In this document: positions 19,201-26,429 of the stretch, piece after piece
Layout of the letters: every line of letters begins with the position of its first letter
How positions within the stretch are numbered: the first letter of the stretch is position 1
NCBI RefSeq assembly: GCF_030816475.1
Contig: NZ_JAUSXF010000001.1
Coordinates: 2,418,001 to 2,482,000, forward strand
Reading direction: 5' to 3'
DNA from: Arthrobacter pascens
GTDB lineage: Bacteria > Actinomycetota > Actinomycetes > Actinomycetales > Micrococcaceae
Length of the DNA stretch: 64,000 bases
Notes under the pieces: generated by a model
Databases searched by the model: none
What the model was told of the DNA's origin: nothing
Seen by the model: the letters and a program-made list of their open reading frames with translations, nothing else
Position numbers and translations under genes: made by a program

Positions 19201-20972
19201 AACCAGACGCCGCGGCCTCATTCGGCGAACGCCAGCGGCTCTTTAGTCTGCCGCGGTCCAGCTGGGATGACTATGACCGTTCGCTGATCAGTCCCGGAGG
19301 GGGTGTCTGGCCGCGGGATGCCCGCCGCATTCCCCTCAGCCCCCCGGCGGCAGAAGCGCTCGGTATCGATCCGTCGGTGGAGTCCATCAGTCCGCCTGAC
19401 TTATTGCGGGCCATTTTGATGGCCCCCGTTGATTTGCTCTACAACGGCGGGATCGGAACATACATCAAGGCCGCCGGAGAGAGCCATGCGAACGCCGGCG
19501 ACCGGGCCAACGATGCCTTCCGCATCAACGGCAACGAGGTAAGGGCCCGGGTGGTCGTCGAGGGCGGAAACCTTGGCCTCACCCAGGCAGGCAGGGTCGA
19601 AGCAGCCCTCAACGGGGTGCTGATTAACACAGACGCCATCGACAACTCAGCCGGCGTGGACTGCTCCGACCATGAAGTAAACATCAAGATCCTGCTGGCT
19701 CAACAGATCAGGGCCGGACGGCTCCCCGCTGCGGAGAGGGCACAGTTCCTGGACGGGCTCACTGCTGAAGTCGCTGACCTGGTCCTCAGGGACAATGCTG
19801 CCCAAAACGCGCTGCTCTTGACCGAACGCAGGTGCCCTCCGGCGTCATTCCCGAACTATGAGCGCCTGATGCAGTTCCTCGAAGGCAAGGGGGAACTGGA
19901 CCGACGGCTGGAGGGCCTCCCGGACTCACAAACACTGGGGGAACGGATGGCTCGGGGCAAAGGTTTAACCTCGCCCGAACTGGCCGTGTTGGCGGCATAC
20001 TCTAAGAACATCCTGGCGGGAGCCATCCGCTCCGACACCCTCATTAGGGATCCTTACTTCGAATCGGTGCTGCGCGGCTATTTCCCCGACCCTGTCGTGG
20101 CGAGGTTTGGTGCGCAACTCAATCTTCATCCGCTGCGGGACGACATCATCGCCACGGTTGTCGCCAACGAAACTGTCAATATCGGCGGCATCACAGCCGT
20201 TTTCAGGCTCATGGAAGAAACTTCCTGCGACCAGGCCGCGGCGGCCCGGGCCTTCGTTATTGCCAACGAGGTGTTCGGGCTTCGTGAGCTGACCAGCGGC
20301 CTCGTCGGTCTGGGCGCGGACCTGTCAGCCGAAAAGAGGAGTCGGATCCACCTGGATATCCAGCGCGTCCTGGACATGGCCATGCGCTGGTTCATCCAAT
20401 ACGACCATCAGCTCCCGATAGCGGACTGCGTGCAGCTCTACCGGCCGGTCGTGGAGACCCTGCGGCACCGGCTGGCGGAGCTTCTCGTCGGCAGTGACAA
20501 GCTGGCTGTCCTGTCCCTGCAGGATGAAACGCGTGAATGGGGAATTCCCGAGAGTATTTCCGTTGCCTGGGCCGAACTCCACGAGACCTCGACGCTGCTC
20601 GACATTGCCCGAGTGCAGCAGGTAACGGCCAAACCCTTGGACGTCGTCGCCCCAACATACTTTGCAGTGCACAATCGATTCCGGATAGAGGAGGTGCTGA
20701 ACCGGATCGACAGCCTGCCCAGCACTACTAAATGGCAAGCCATGGCCCGGGCGTCCTTGCGGGAGGACCTGTCAACCGTTGTCCCGGAACTCACGGTCGC
20801 CGTCCTTGCGAGGGGCTCACGCTCGCCCGTGGCCGACCAGGTTTCCGATTGGGAGGAACGCCACCGCGACAGACTCCTGGCCTCTGAACGCCTGCTGGAG
20901 TCTGCTCCGGCGAGTAGCTTCGAAGCCCTGACGACGTATGTGGGGACGCTAAGAAAGGCAGCTGGGTCGTAG
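16206..20972 (+). CDS. NAD-specific glutamate dehydrogenase, large (180-kDa) type
   Basis: About 1580 residues, the size of the Streptomyces/Pseudomonas L-GDH class. N-terminal ACT-like regulatory regions precede a catalytic core with KTARGGLRWSDRKEDFRTE, then IVPGGAKGGFYSKA, then GIGDMSGDVFGNAMLLS, and a C-terminal helical region. It interconverts glutamate and 2-oxoglutarate plus ammonium with NAD. The start is uncertain: GTG at 16206 gives the longest form, and a GTG at 16244, closer to AGGTCC, gives PTVEFLGTAV. It lies 135 bases after the FAD oxidoreductase, so it may be co-transcribed or have its own promoter. In this context it could handle ammonium freed from indole nitrogen. It could also be a housekeeping gene. 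Confidence 0.93.
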   Translation: MSGRPGSCRLGPVVPTVEFLGTAVPPTDFLAAYYDEVPSEDREPYETGRLESRAVAHFRSGLTRTPGAEAWVGLIPDKDSTVLGVVTDDAPFMVDSVLAEVTRRGLGIHLVVHPTFTVVRDPSGRLTAINPATPQAESRVESWISVEIDDSLRSENAEALLDGIRRVISDIRLVVSDWQKMRRKAVDVAEALPDVPAERAGHGIEIARSLLRWLTSDHFVFIGYREYALIRGPSEDHLRAVEGTGLGILSHGDSRPRRLTETARKSLRRPPAFVVTKANSKSTVHRDAHLDYIGIKTYDAAGEVTGEHRFLGLFTSSVYNGPVDDMPVVADKIRAVFAQSGLVRTSYSGRHLISILETYPRDELFQIGVGDLCQKTLQIMRMQERRRSRVFLRADSYGRFVTALVYLPRDRYNTSVRIRVEQDLRQVFAAVDVEHEARVTSSALARIFFTVWLPPGEIPSVAEADLERRVSRAVRSWPEGVLDGLREIHPGPEAETLSKRWGEAFPAEYRVQYSVEDARADITRLEQLDGDGPESAARLYVDPRQPGRPEGHGRMRLYLREPESLTHILPFFEHLGLEVLEERPYEIVDSGSRTFFLYDLSVRYPLESSGPQALALVPDAFSAALTGLAESDLLDHLVLRQGFPWRIVSLLRSYAKYWRQLGTSHSFDFMASTLLAHPLVTRELVTLFSAKFDPDLYGADREWRVRKADAAVTEAVSAVPTLDAGFVLETFASLIRATVRTNFYQDKEYISTKFDPSGIEVLPKPRPTHEVWVYSPRIEGVHLRFGKTARGGLRWSDRKEDFRTEVLGLVKAQAVKNAVIVPGGAKGGFYSKASAGLAGRELLLAEGQECYRTFIRGLLDVTDNIRFEERGQFTIPPPRVVRYDGDDPYLVVAADKGTAAFSDIANGVAGSYDYWLGDAFASGGSVGYDHKRMGITARGAWESVRSHFSETGIDPQASDFTAAGIGDMSGDVFGNAMLLSRHIRLVAAFDHRHIFLDPEPDAAASFGERQRLFSLPRSSWDDYDRSLISPGGGVWPRDARRIPLSPPAAEALGIDPSVESISPPDLLRAILMAPVDLLYNGGIGTYIKAAGESHANAGDRANDAFRINGNEVRARVVVEGGNLGLTQAGRVEAALNGVLINTDAIDNSAGVDCSDHEVNIKILLAQQIRAGRLPAAERAQFLDGLTAEVADLVLRDNAAQNALLLTERRCPPASFPNYERLMQFLEGKGELDRRLEGLPDSQTLGERMARGKGLTSPELAVLAAYSKNILAGAIRSDTLIRDPYFESVLRGYFPDPVVARFGAQLNLHPLRDDIIATVVANETVNIGGITAVFRLMEETSCDQAAAARAFVIANEVFGLRELTSGLVGLGADLSAEKRSRIHLDIQRVLDMAMRWFIQYDHQLPIADCVQLYRPVVETLRHRLAELLVGSDKLAVLSLQDETREWGIPESISVAWAELHETSTLLDIARVQQVTAKPLDVVAPTYFAVHNRFRIEEVLNRIDSLPSTTKWQAMARASLREDLSTVVPELTVAVLARGSRSPVADQVSDWEERHRDRLLASERLLESAPASSFEALTTYVGTLRKAAGS

Positions 20973-21008
20973 CGGCGTTCACTTCCGCATGATGGCGGGG
21001 AGCCTGGA

Positions 21009-21045
21009 GGGGACCGCGCCCCGGCCACGGCCGGATCCGGTCCCC
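21009..21045. terminator. GC-rich hairpin between convergent genes
   Basis: GGGGACCG pairs with CGGTCCCC across a GC-rich interior that can itself fold. It sits 37 bases after the glutamate dehydrogenase stop and 17 bases before the stop of the convergent ThDP gene, so it can end both transcripts. No long T tract follows. Confidence 0.6.
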
Positions 21046-21061
21046 TTCAGTCATGGCTGAA

Positions 21062-22738
21062 TCAGTGGCCTTGGAATGCTTCCGCCAGCCACCATGATCC
21101 CCCGTCGGAGGCGATCTTCGCATCGATGACCAACGGACGGCTCTCAGACCCGGCGTGGAACCTGGCCACCCACGCCTTTACCGGCTCCAAATCGTCAAGG
21201 GTGCGCACGGTGATGCCATCCGCGCCGAATCCCCTGGCAATGGCAGCAATGTCCGTCTCCGGAAATTTCACACTGCCAAGATCCAGAGAGTCGTCAAGCT
21301 CAGCAAAATGGTGCACTTCGGCCCCGTATGCGGCGTCGTTGTAAACGATGCACACCAGGGGCAGTTTGAGGCGGACCGCTGTTTCCAATTCACTGATCCC
21401 CATCAGGAAACCGCCGTCGCCGGCGCCCAGGACGGGGACACGTTCAGGTTGGGCAATCGCAGCGCCGATGGCGGTGTACAGACCCAGCCCAATGGCTTGG
21501 AACGCCTGCGTGAAGCAGAAGCCGAACTCGTCCGGCACGGCCAGGTACTGACTCGGGTAGCCCATGAAGTTTCCTGAGTCCACGGAAACAATACGGTTCG
21601 TGGGCAGGAGCGAATCAAGTTCCCGGCTGAGGACCCGCGGATCGATCAGTGTCGACGTGGACAGGTCCGCCGTGTCGACGTCCCTCCACCGCGACCCCTG
21701 TTTGATCGTCACCGCGTTGGTCTCCGTGCGATACTTTTCCGCTGGAGCCGGCTGGGCGGCTTTCAACAAGGCCAGCGCGTCCATAGCGGTGAGTGCAGAG
21801 TCCCCCAGGACGCCCAGTGAAATTGGCCGGTTGGCTCCCAGCGAAGCGTCCTCGACATCAACCTGGACCACCTTCGTGCCCGGGGAAATCAGGCGGCCAT
21901 GCCGCATGGTCCACATGTTCAGGGTGCAGCCCCACCCAACAATCAGGTCTGCCCCGCTGATGAGCTCAGCCGTCACTGGTGAGGAGAAGCCCCCGGAAAT
22001 GCCCAGGTTAAAGGTTTCGCCATTGAATAGCCCGTTGGCCACCGCGGAGGTTGCCACCAGGGCGCCGGCATGCTCGGCCAAGGCGAGAAGGGCTTCCTTG
22101 GCCCCACGCCCTCCCCGTCCGGCCACAAACACGGGGCGTTCGGCCTGCTGGATCAGTTGAACGAGGTGCTCCACTGCTGAGGGATCAGGCCGCAACCGTG
22201 CTGGTTCCTGCAGCCGGACAGAATCGAGGGTGTCCGGCGCGAAACCGCTCTGCACGTCAAGAGGGAGACTGAGGACGACGGTGCGACGTTCGTTGACTGC
22301 GGTGCGGAACGCCCGAACGGTATCGGCCACGGCCGAGTCGACGGAGTGAATCCGTTCCGCCACTGCCCCGATGCTTCGGGCAAGAGAGTCCTGATCAATC
22401 TTGAAATTCGATCGGACCGCAGCGCTTTGTGTATCCGCGGTCAAAACAATCATCGGTGTCCGGCTCTTCGCCGCTTCCCCGATGCCCGTAATGGCATTGC
22501 TTAAGCCGCATCCCTGATGCGTGCTGACCACCCCGACTTTGCCGGACATTCGAGAATAAGCATCGGCCATGGTGGCGGCACCACCCTCATGTCGGGCAGC
22601 TGTATACGGCACGCCCGCCTGCACGAGGATGTTAGTGACATCAAAGTTGCCGCTTCCAACAACGCCAAAGACGTGGCCCACGCCCAATTTGGCCAGAGTT
22701 TGGGCAACCAGCGTTGACACCTTTACGTGGTCGCTCAT
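21062..22738 (-). CDS. ThDP-dependent enzyme (acetolactate synthase/benzoylformate decarboxylase superfamily)
   Basis: A 558-residue three-domain thiamine diphosphate enzyme. The PYR domain holds the catalytic Glu51 in AARHEGGAAT. The middle domain has VFVAGRGGRGAKEALL. The PP domain has the Mg/ThDP motif beginning GAGDGGFLMG and ending IVYNDAAYG. Its ATG overlaps the stop of the isatin-hydrolase-like gene (ATGA), so the two are translationally coupled. Because isatinate is 2-aminobenzoylformate, a benzoylformate-decarboxylase-like enzyme next to an isatin hydrolase is a candidate isatinate decarboxylase leading towards anthranilate. That role is my inference; relatives also act as acetolactate synthases or sulfopyruvate decarboxylases. 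Confidence 0.88.
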   Translation of the reverse strand: MSDHVKVSTLVAQTLAKLGVGHVFGVVGSGNFDVTNILVQAGVPYTAARHEGGAATMADAYSRMSGKVGVVSTHQGCGLSNAITGIGEAAKSRTPMIVLTADTQSAAVRSNFKIDQDSLARSIGAVAERIHSVDSAVADTVRAFRTAVNERRTVVLSLPLDVQSGFAPDTLDSVRLQEPARLRPDPSAVEHLVQLIQQAERPVFVAGRGGRGAKEALLALAEHAGALVATSAVANGLFNGETFNLGISGGFSSPVTAELISGADLIVGWGCTLNMWTMRHGRLISPGTKVVQVDVEDASLGANRPISLGVLGDSALTAMDALALLKAAQPAPAEKYRTETNAVTIKQGSRWRDVDTADLSTSTLIDPRVLSRELDSLLPTNRIVSVDSGNFMGYPSQYLAVPDEFGFCFTQAFQAIGLGLYTAIGAAIAQPERVPVLGAGDGGFLMGISELETAVRLKLPLVCIVYNDAAYGAEVHHFAELDDSLDLGSVKFPETDIAAIARGFGADGITVRTLDDLEPVKAWVARFHAGSESRPLVIDAKIASDGGSWWLAEAFQGH

Positions 22739-23511
22739 GATCCCTCCACAAGGGCGTAGACGCGGGTGGGGCTGCCGGTGCCTCCGACAATTGGCAAGGG
22801 GGCGACCACCAGGGTAGCTCCCACCGTGGGAAGCCTGTCCACCTGTCGAAGTGATGTCAGGCCGTACTTGTCCGCCCCAAGGAGAAATGAGTGGACGGGG
22901 AACATCGGGTCGAAAGTTGCCGCCTGGCCCGCATCGATGCCCACCGTTTCGACGCCGAACCCACTGATGCTGGTATTGGCTGCAATCCATTGGGCGCCCG
23001 CTACGGACACCCCCGGAGTGTGCGGCCCGGCGTCATCGGCATTGACGAAGTCGGCGGCATTCCCGCCCCTGGAAGACCAGCCGGTCCGGAAAATCACCCA
23101 GCAATTGTCGGGCAGCTGGCCGTGCGCTTCCTGCCACTGCTCAAAGTGCTCAGGCTCCAGGAGAAAGTCCGGGTCCTCAGCCACATCGGCGCTCTTGTCG
23201 ATGACGACCAGAGGTCCGATGAGGCGGTGGGGCTCTATCTGGTCAACGGATTTGCCGTTTCTGCCCGAAATCCAGTGCACGGGCGCATCCAGGTGGGTGC
23301 CGGCATGCTCCCCAACAGTCACATCGTTCCAGGCCCACGCCGGACCGGCGTCATCAAAGTTACTCACGGGCGAAAGGCTGAGGCCGACGGTGTTGGCGAG
23401 AGGCTGCGGAAGATTCAGTATCGGCGTATCGCTGCTGAGCGGAGTCGTCAGGTCTATGACTTCTACGGAACCATCTGTGAGGGCTGCTGTGAGCCCGGCC
23501 AGTACAGACAT
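22735..23511 (-). CDS. Cyclase-family metal hydrolase, probable isatin hydrolase
   Basis: A 258-residue member of the cyclase family (PF04199-type), which includes kynurenine formamidase and isatin hydrolase. The metal motif H69-x-G-T-H73-x-D75-x-P-x-H79 is complete (EHAGTHLDAPVHW). Isatin hydrolases of this fold open isatin to isatinate with Mn2+. The presence of a nearby indole oxygenase operon, an anthranilate-CoA-ligase-like gene and a coupled ThDP enzyme makes isatin the best substrate guess. Arylformamidase (N-formylkynurenine or formylanthranilate) activity is the main alternative. The gene overlaps the next one by four bases. Confidence 0.85.
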   Translation of the reverse strand: MSVLAGLTAALTDGSVEVIDLTTPLSSDTPILNLPQPLANTVGLSLSPVSNFDDAGPAWAWNDVTVGEHAGTHLDAPVHWISGRNGKSVDQIEPHRLIGPLVVIDKSADVAEDPDFLLEPEHFEQWQEAHGQLPDNCWVIFRTGWSSRGGNAADFVNADDAGPHTPGVSVAGAQWIAANTSISGFGVETVGIDAGQAATFDPMFPVHSFLLGADKYGLTSLRQVDRLPTVGATLVVAPLPIVGGTGSPTRVYALVEGS

Positions 23512-23747
23512 TGTTCTCCTATGCGGTTTGTATTGAGTTCAAATGGACCCCTACCGGCCGTCCGGCGCCAGTCGCTGCCGCGGATCGCGAAATGGGGAAT
23601 CCCCATGGCGTATGGAGAAACGAAGCGCCTTACGGGCGTCCCGCACCACGGTGAGTAGCCTTCGGTGTCCGGGGACATGACTTGGGTGACAGCGCAAGTT
23701 ACCTTGGCGGCGGAGCCGGCTTGGTCGTGCGTCCGTGCGTCCACCAT
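23463..23747 (-). CDS. Small hypothetical protein, overlaps the start of the isatin-hydrolase-like gene
   Basis: A 94-residue frame starting MVDARTHDQAGSAAKVTCAV behind a plausible ribosome site (GAGAAGGA, five to six bases before ATG). It ends 49 bases inside the next gene in another frame. It has no signal peptide or family motif that I recognise. Three Trp and four Cys residues are scattered along it. It could be a real small gene, a leader frame that tunes translation of the hydrolase, or chance. The C-terminal third reads like out-of-frame sequence. Confidence 0.35.
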   Translation of the reverse strand: MVDARTHDQAGSAAKVTCAVTQVMSPDTEGYSPWCGTPVRRFVSPYAMGIPHFAIRGSDWRRTAGRGPFELNTNRIGEQCLYWPGSQQPSQMVP

Positions 23748-23798
23748 GGCAGTCCTTCTCGGGAGTGATCTTGATTCTATCCACTTTCTACCGAAATC

Positions 23799-23838
23799 TG
23801 TAGCGTTTTCTTTGCGATAAAAAAATTATCTCTAGAGA
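23799..23838 (-). promoter_or_regulatory. Putative regulatory region of the isatin-hydrolase operon
   Basis: This AT-rich stretch contains, on the minus strand, CAAAGAAAACGCTACA (23799-23814), which resembles the second half of box B (CATAGAAACGCAACA) with one extra base. Next to it lies a perfect 10-bp palindrome TCTCTAGAGA (23829-23838). It lies 50-90 bases upstream of the first open frame of the minus-strand operon. A shared AraC half-site would join this operon to the StyA regulon, but the match is short. Confidence 0.35.
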
Positions 23839-24001
23839 GTGGACTTCATGAGGGTCCCGGGGTGGGTCAAACCGCTTTCCGGCCGCGTCAAAGTACCAGA
23901 AGCAGTGGAACAAACGACAGCATTTGACGCATCGGCTCGAGCGAATGGGCCCTGGTTGAATGCGCTCCCAGCGCAGTGAGTGGTCCTCGTCGGCGGACTG
24001 T

Positions 24002-24862
24002 CTAGTCTTCGACGACCGACCGTGCGTAGCGCCGGGCGATCGGGCCAAGCAGTGAGTGCAGCTTGGCAAAGAGCGCCTCGGCGGCCAGGCCGCTCCAGTC
24101 GCCGGGAAGATACTCTTCAGGCAGGCCGGGATCCATATAGGGCAAGCGTCGCCATTGGGTCACCATCGGGACGTAGTCGGCGAAGGCCTGCTTGAGATAT
24201 TCCGGCGACTCAGGTTCACTCGGGGGCAATTCGGACCAACGCTGCAGTACAGGTTCGTGGCGGTCGATGAAGTCCGCATACAGTGCGTCAAGAGAGGGCA
24301 GGTCCCACCATTGCCCGACCTTCGACCGGATATGGTCTTCGGTCAGGTGCGCTGCCTTAAACAGATCAACATATTCCATCAAGGCCGCGCGTTCAAGCTG
24401 TTGACTCACTTCGTCTGCCAGGTTGCCGGGGGCTATCCATAAACCCGGCGAAACCTGGCCGCAACCGATGCGCGTCAAAATGGAGCGAAGCTTGTGGCGA
24501 AGATGCCGCTGGGACTCAGGGACGGAGAATGATGTCAGGATCCAGTCATCACCCTTACGCGCGCGATGCGGGGAGAAAATGCGCTCGTCGCCCGCCCGGA
24601 AAACATCCTCCAGTCCTGGCGCCAGCCTGTAGGCGGCCGACCCGTCCTTTCGGAGGCTAACGAGAACTCCGCGCTTCTTCAGACGCGAGACCGAAGACCG
24701 CACCCCCGCCGACTCAACTCCCAGATCGCTTAGGAGTTGTATCAGGTCTGACACTGCAAACGCCCCGTCATGTGCCCGGGCATAAAGTCCGTAGACGGTC
24801 ACGATGAGATGCTGGTGGCGTGGCATGGGCGAAATGTCAGGGACAGCATTGACTCCGGGCAT
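24002..24862 (-). CDS. PaaX-family transcriptional repressor
   Basis: A 286-residue regulator with an N-terminal winged HTH (residues about 18-85; LIVTVYGLYARAHDGAFAVS, then GVRSSVSRLKKRGVLVSL) and the long PaaX C-terminal domain containing WILTSFSVPESQRHLRHKLR and GQVSPGLWIAPGNL. PaaX in E. coli represses phenylacetate genes until phenylacetyl-CoA binds. By analogy, and because this island makes an aryl-CoA, the effector here may be anthraniloyl-CoA. The start ATG follows CGGAGGTG. A box resembling those upstream of 25090/25330 and 26430 lies directly upstream of the gene, consistent with autoregulation. Confidence 0.88.
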   Translation of the reverse strand: MPGVNAVPDISPMPRHQHLIVTVYGLYARAHDGAFAVSDLIQLLSDLGVESAGVRSSVSRLKKRGVLVSLRKDGSAAYRLAPGLEDVFRAGDERIFSPHRARKGDDWILTSFSVPESQRHLRHKLRSILTRIGCGQVSPGLWIAPGNLADEVSQQLERAALMEYVDLFKAAHLTEDHIRSKVGQWWDLPSLDALYADFIDRHEPVLQRWSELPPSEPESPEYLKQAFADYVPMVTQWRRLPYMDPGLPEEYLPGDWSGLAAEALFAKLHSLLGPIARRYARSVVED

Positions 24863-24874
24863 TCAACACCTCCG

Positions 24875-24895
24875 ATATGGATCGCTTTACAGTCC
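24875..24895 (-). promoter_or_regulatory. Possible PaaX operator in front of its own gene
   Basis: Read on the minus strand, GGACTGTAAAGCGATCCATA resembles the core of the boxes at 25177 and 26382 (GAC-CGTAAA, then CATAT a few bases later) if two single-base gaps are allowed. It abuts the ribosome site of the PaaX gene. This is the weakest of the three copies. Confidence 0.35.
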
Positions 24896-24949
24896 AAGGC
24901 TACAGGCCTGAGGACCGTGCATCCTGGCACACCGCCCGCAGGCAGGATG

Positions 24950-25090
24950 CTAGATGAACATCAATCCGGCCCACGGGGTGCAGACCGGAACAGTTCCCCC
25001 GAAAACCTCCTCGAATTCTTCTTGGCTAATGACACTCTTCGATGCTTCATGGTTCTTTTCGTTGCGTTCGTCAAAGTCGGAAACAGACAT
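24950..25090 (-). CDS. 46-residue peptide with a double-glycine leader motif
   Basis: A short gene behind an ideal ribosome site (AAGGAG, five bases before ATG at 25090). The acidic N-terminal part contains ISQEEFEEVFGG, which matches the consensus of double-glycine leaders (LSxxELxxIxGG) cut by C39-peptidase ABC exporters. The remaining C-terminal 14 residues are TVPVCTPWAGLMFI, with one Cys and a hydrophobic end. This layout is that of a secreted signal, bacteriocin or RiPP-type precursor. No C39 transporter or modifying enzyme is visible in the window, and the neighbours are a PaaX regulator and a thioesterase. It might instead be a small cytosolic protein of the pathway. A TTTACG-N18-TATACT promoter lies upstream. 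Confidence 0.6.
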   Translation of the reverse strand: MSVSDFDERNEKNHEASKSVISQEEFEEVFGGTVPVCTPWAGLMFI

Positions 25091-25159
25091 CGGAACTCCT
25101 TGGAAAGGGCATGTAGAACGCGGCGTCAGTGCCGCCGTCAGGCATGCGTCATGTAATGG

Positions 25160-25200
25160 AGTATATGCCGTTCTAGTGACGGACGTAAAGAGAACGACAT
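25160..25200. promoter_or_regulatory. Promoter and operator-like box between the 46-aa peptide gene and the thioesterase gene
   Basis: On the minus strand TTTACG (-35-like) and TATACT (-10-like) are 18 bases apart and point to the peptide gene. Overlapping it, on the plus strand, TGACGGACGTAAAGAGAACG (25177-25196) plus ACAT shares 18 of 24 bases with the box at 26382 upstream of the ring-cleavage operon. A regulator bound there would cover the -35 element. Confidence 0.5.
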
Positions 25201-25329
25201 GAAAATTTGTTCGTGCGCCGTTCGCTGGCTCCCCAATCACAACCATCGCGGATCCGTGAACGGTCGTCATCGTGGGGATATACAATAGGGCCTTGTGACG
25301 TGGGATCATCACGCGCTGAAGGGAGACCC

Positions 25330-25770
25330 ATGACTGACCGGACGAAGCCAAGCCGACACGCCAGCGTCGATCGCAATGTCGAATGGGTAGACACCGACGC
25401 CTCCGGCCACCAGCACAATTCCTCTGTCATGCGCTGGGTTGAATCCGCGGAAGCGGAGCTCTTCCGGGCCCTCAACCTTCCTGATTATTTCCCGAGCGCA
25501 CCGCGTGTACACCAGGCAATCAGCTACAGGGCTAAACTCTGGTTCGGCCAGCGCATCACGGCAACTGTAGGAATCCAAAAAATTGGCCGCACGTCCATGA
25601 CCTACGCCTTTGAAGTGTTCGGCCATCCCCATCTCGAATCCCAAGGGGGAATCGCGGCGTTCGGCACGGTGACCGTGGCCCACGTCCCTTCAGGGTCCTT
25701 GACGGCCCAGCCCTGGCCGGCACACATGGTGGAAGCCGTAAAATCCCTTCAGCTCACGACGCGGAACTGA
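25330..25770 (+). CDS. 4HBT-type hot-dog acyl-CoA thioesterase
   Basis: A 146-residue single hot-dog-fold protein. The segment VEWVDTDASGHQHNSSVMRWVESAE is the 4-hydroxybenzoyl-CoA thioesterase active-site helix region, with Asp and His in the DTDASGHQ positions. It begins after AGGGAG with an ATG at 25330. These enzymes release aromatic or short-chain acids from CoA. Beside an aryl-CoA pathway the likely substrate is an anthraniloyl- or hydroxyanthraniloyl-CoA, or it may relieve CoA trapping. It is transcribed alone, ending at a strong hairpin. Confidence 0.8.
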   Translation: MTDRTKPSRHASVDRNVEWVDTDASGHQHNSSVMRWVESAEAELFRALNLPDYFPSAPRVHQAISYRAKLWFGQRITATVGIQKIGRTSMTYAFEVFGHPHLESQGGIAAFGTVTVAHVPSGSLTAQPWPAHMVEAVKSLQLTTRN

Positions 25771-25805
25771 ACCACATAGGAGCGGGTAGGCGCTTCGCGT
25801 CATGA

Positions 25806-25841
25806 GAACGGCCCCGGCATGCATGCACGCCGGGGCCGTTC
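25806..25841. terminator. Perfect GC-rich hairpin between convergent genes
   Basis: GAACGGCCCCGGC and its perfect complement flank a 10-base loop. The hairpin lies between the thioesterase stop (25770) and the RidA stop (25896), so it can terminate transcription from both sides. Confidence 0.75.
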
Positions 25842-25895
25842 AGAAATCCGACACAGTGTCGGTTTGCGGAGCCGGAAGAGCCACCGCCCGCAGAA

Positions 25896-26294
25896 TCAGC
25901 GGTTTCCGATCACCGCAATCCCCTGGATCTCGATGAGCGCTTCCTTCTGCCACAGCCGCGTAACGCCAATGCCGGCCATGGCGGGATACTCCGAGCCCGC
26001 CATCTCGCGCCAGATCCGTCCGATTTCCCGGCCGTTCGCCATATAGTCGTCGACGTCGGTGAGATAGATCGTGACACTGACCAGGTCCTGCGGCTGTCCC
26101 CCGGCCTCCGTCAGCGTTGTCAGAACGTTCGAAAACGCCTGCCTGAACTGTTCAACAATGCCGCCGGGCACGATGTTCATGCCTTTGTCCAGTGCCGTCT
26201 GCCCTCCCAAATACACGGTATTCCCAGCAAGGATGCCATGGGCATACCCGGATGGTTTGGAAAGCGACTCGGGGTTGACTGTCCTGTTGGTCAC
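25896..26294 (-). CDS. RidA (YjgF/YER057c/UK114) family enamine/imine deaminase
   Basis: A 132-residue protein of normal RidA length. It has the N-terminal GYAHGILAGNTVYLGGQTALD and the C-terminal metal-free active-site region with GVTRLWQKEALIEIQGIAV. The usual family Arg before the final Glu motif is replaced by a Lys/Glu-containing LWQKEALIEI segment. RidA proteins hydrolyse reactive enamines/imines, and several paralogues serve aromatic pathways, such as deaminating 2-aminomuconate. Here, divergent from the ring-cleavage operon, it could deaminate the amino-dienoate formed when an aminated ring is opened. That is inference from position. Confidence 0.88.
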   Translation of the reverse strand: MTNRTVNPESLSKPSGYAHGILAGNTVYLGGQTALDKGMNIVPGGIVEQFRQAFSNVLTTLTEAGGQPQDLVSVTIYLTDVDDYMANGREIGRIWREMAGSEYPAMAGIGVTRLWQKEALIEIQGIAVIGNR

Positions 26295-26381
26295 GGTGGT
26301 TCCTCCTGCATATGGGGTTGTCGTCGGTTCGGAAAAAGAGCTCTGTTCAGATCCTCTGCATCATGCTACCTTGAGCATATG

Positions 26382-26405
26382 TGACGACCGTAAAAAAGTC
26401 GACAT
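26382..26405 (+). promoter_or_regulatory. Operator-like box upstream of the ring-cleavage operon
   Basis: TGACGACCGTAAAAAAGTCG followed by ACAT shares 18 of 24 positions with the box at 25177. It ends 24 bases before the FAH-family ATG at 26430 and lies within the divergent RidA promoter region. The position suits a repressor site. The nearby PaaX-family protein is the obvious candidate. Confidence 0.55.
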
Positions 26406-26429
26406 ATCTCATCGAAGGGAACTGGACTG

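Noticed and set aside
24950..25090. Lasso peptide precursor interpretation of the 46-residue peptide
   Set aside because: The part after the Gly-Gly lacks the Asp or Glu at ring position 7-9 that lasso cores need, and no lasso cyclase or protease gene is near.
25300..25318. GTGA-N10-TCAC-like inverted repeat just before the thioesterase gene
   Set aside because: The arms are only four bases and no second copy occurs in the island, so it is not counted as an operator.
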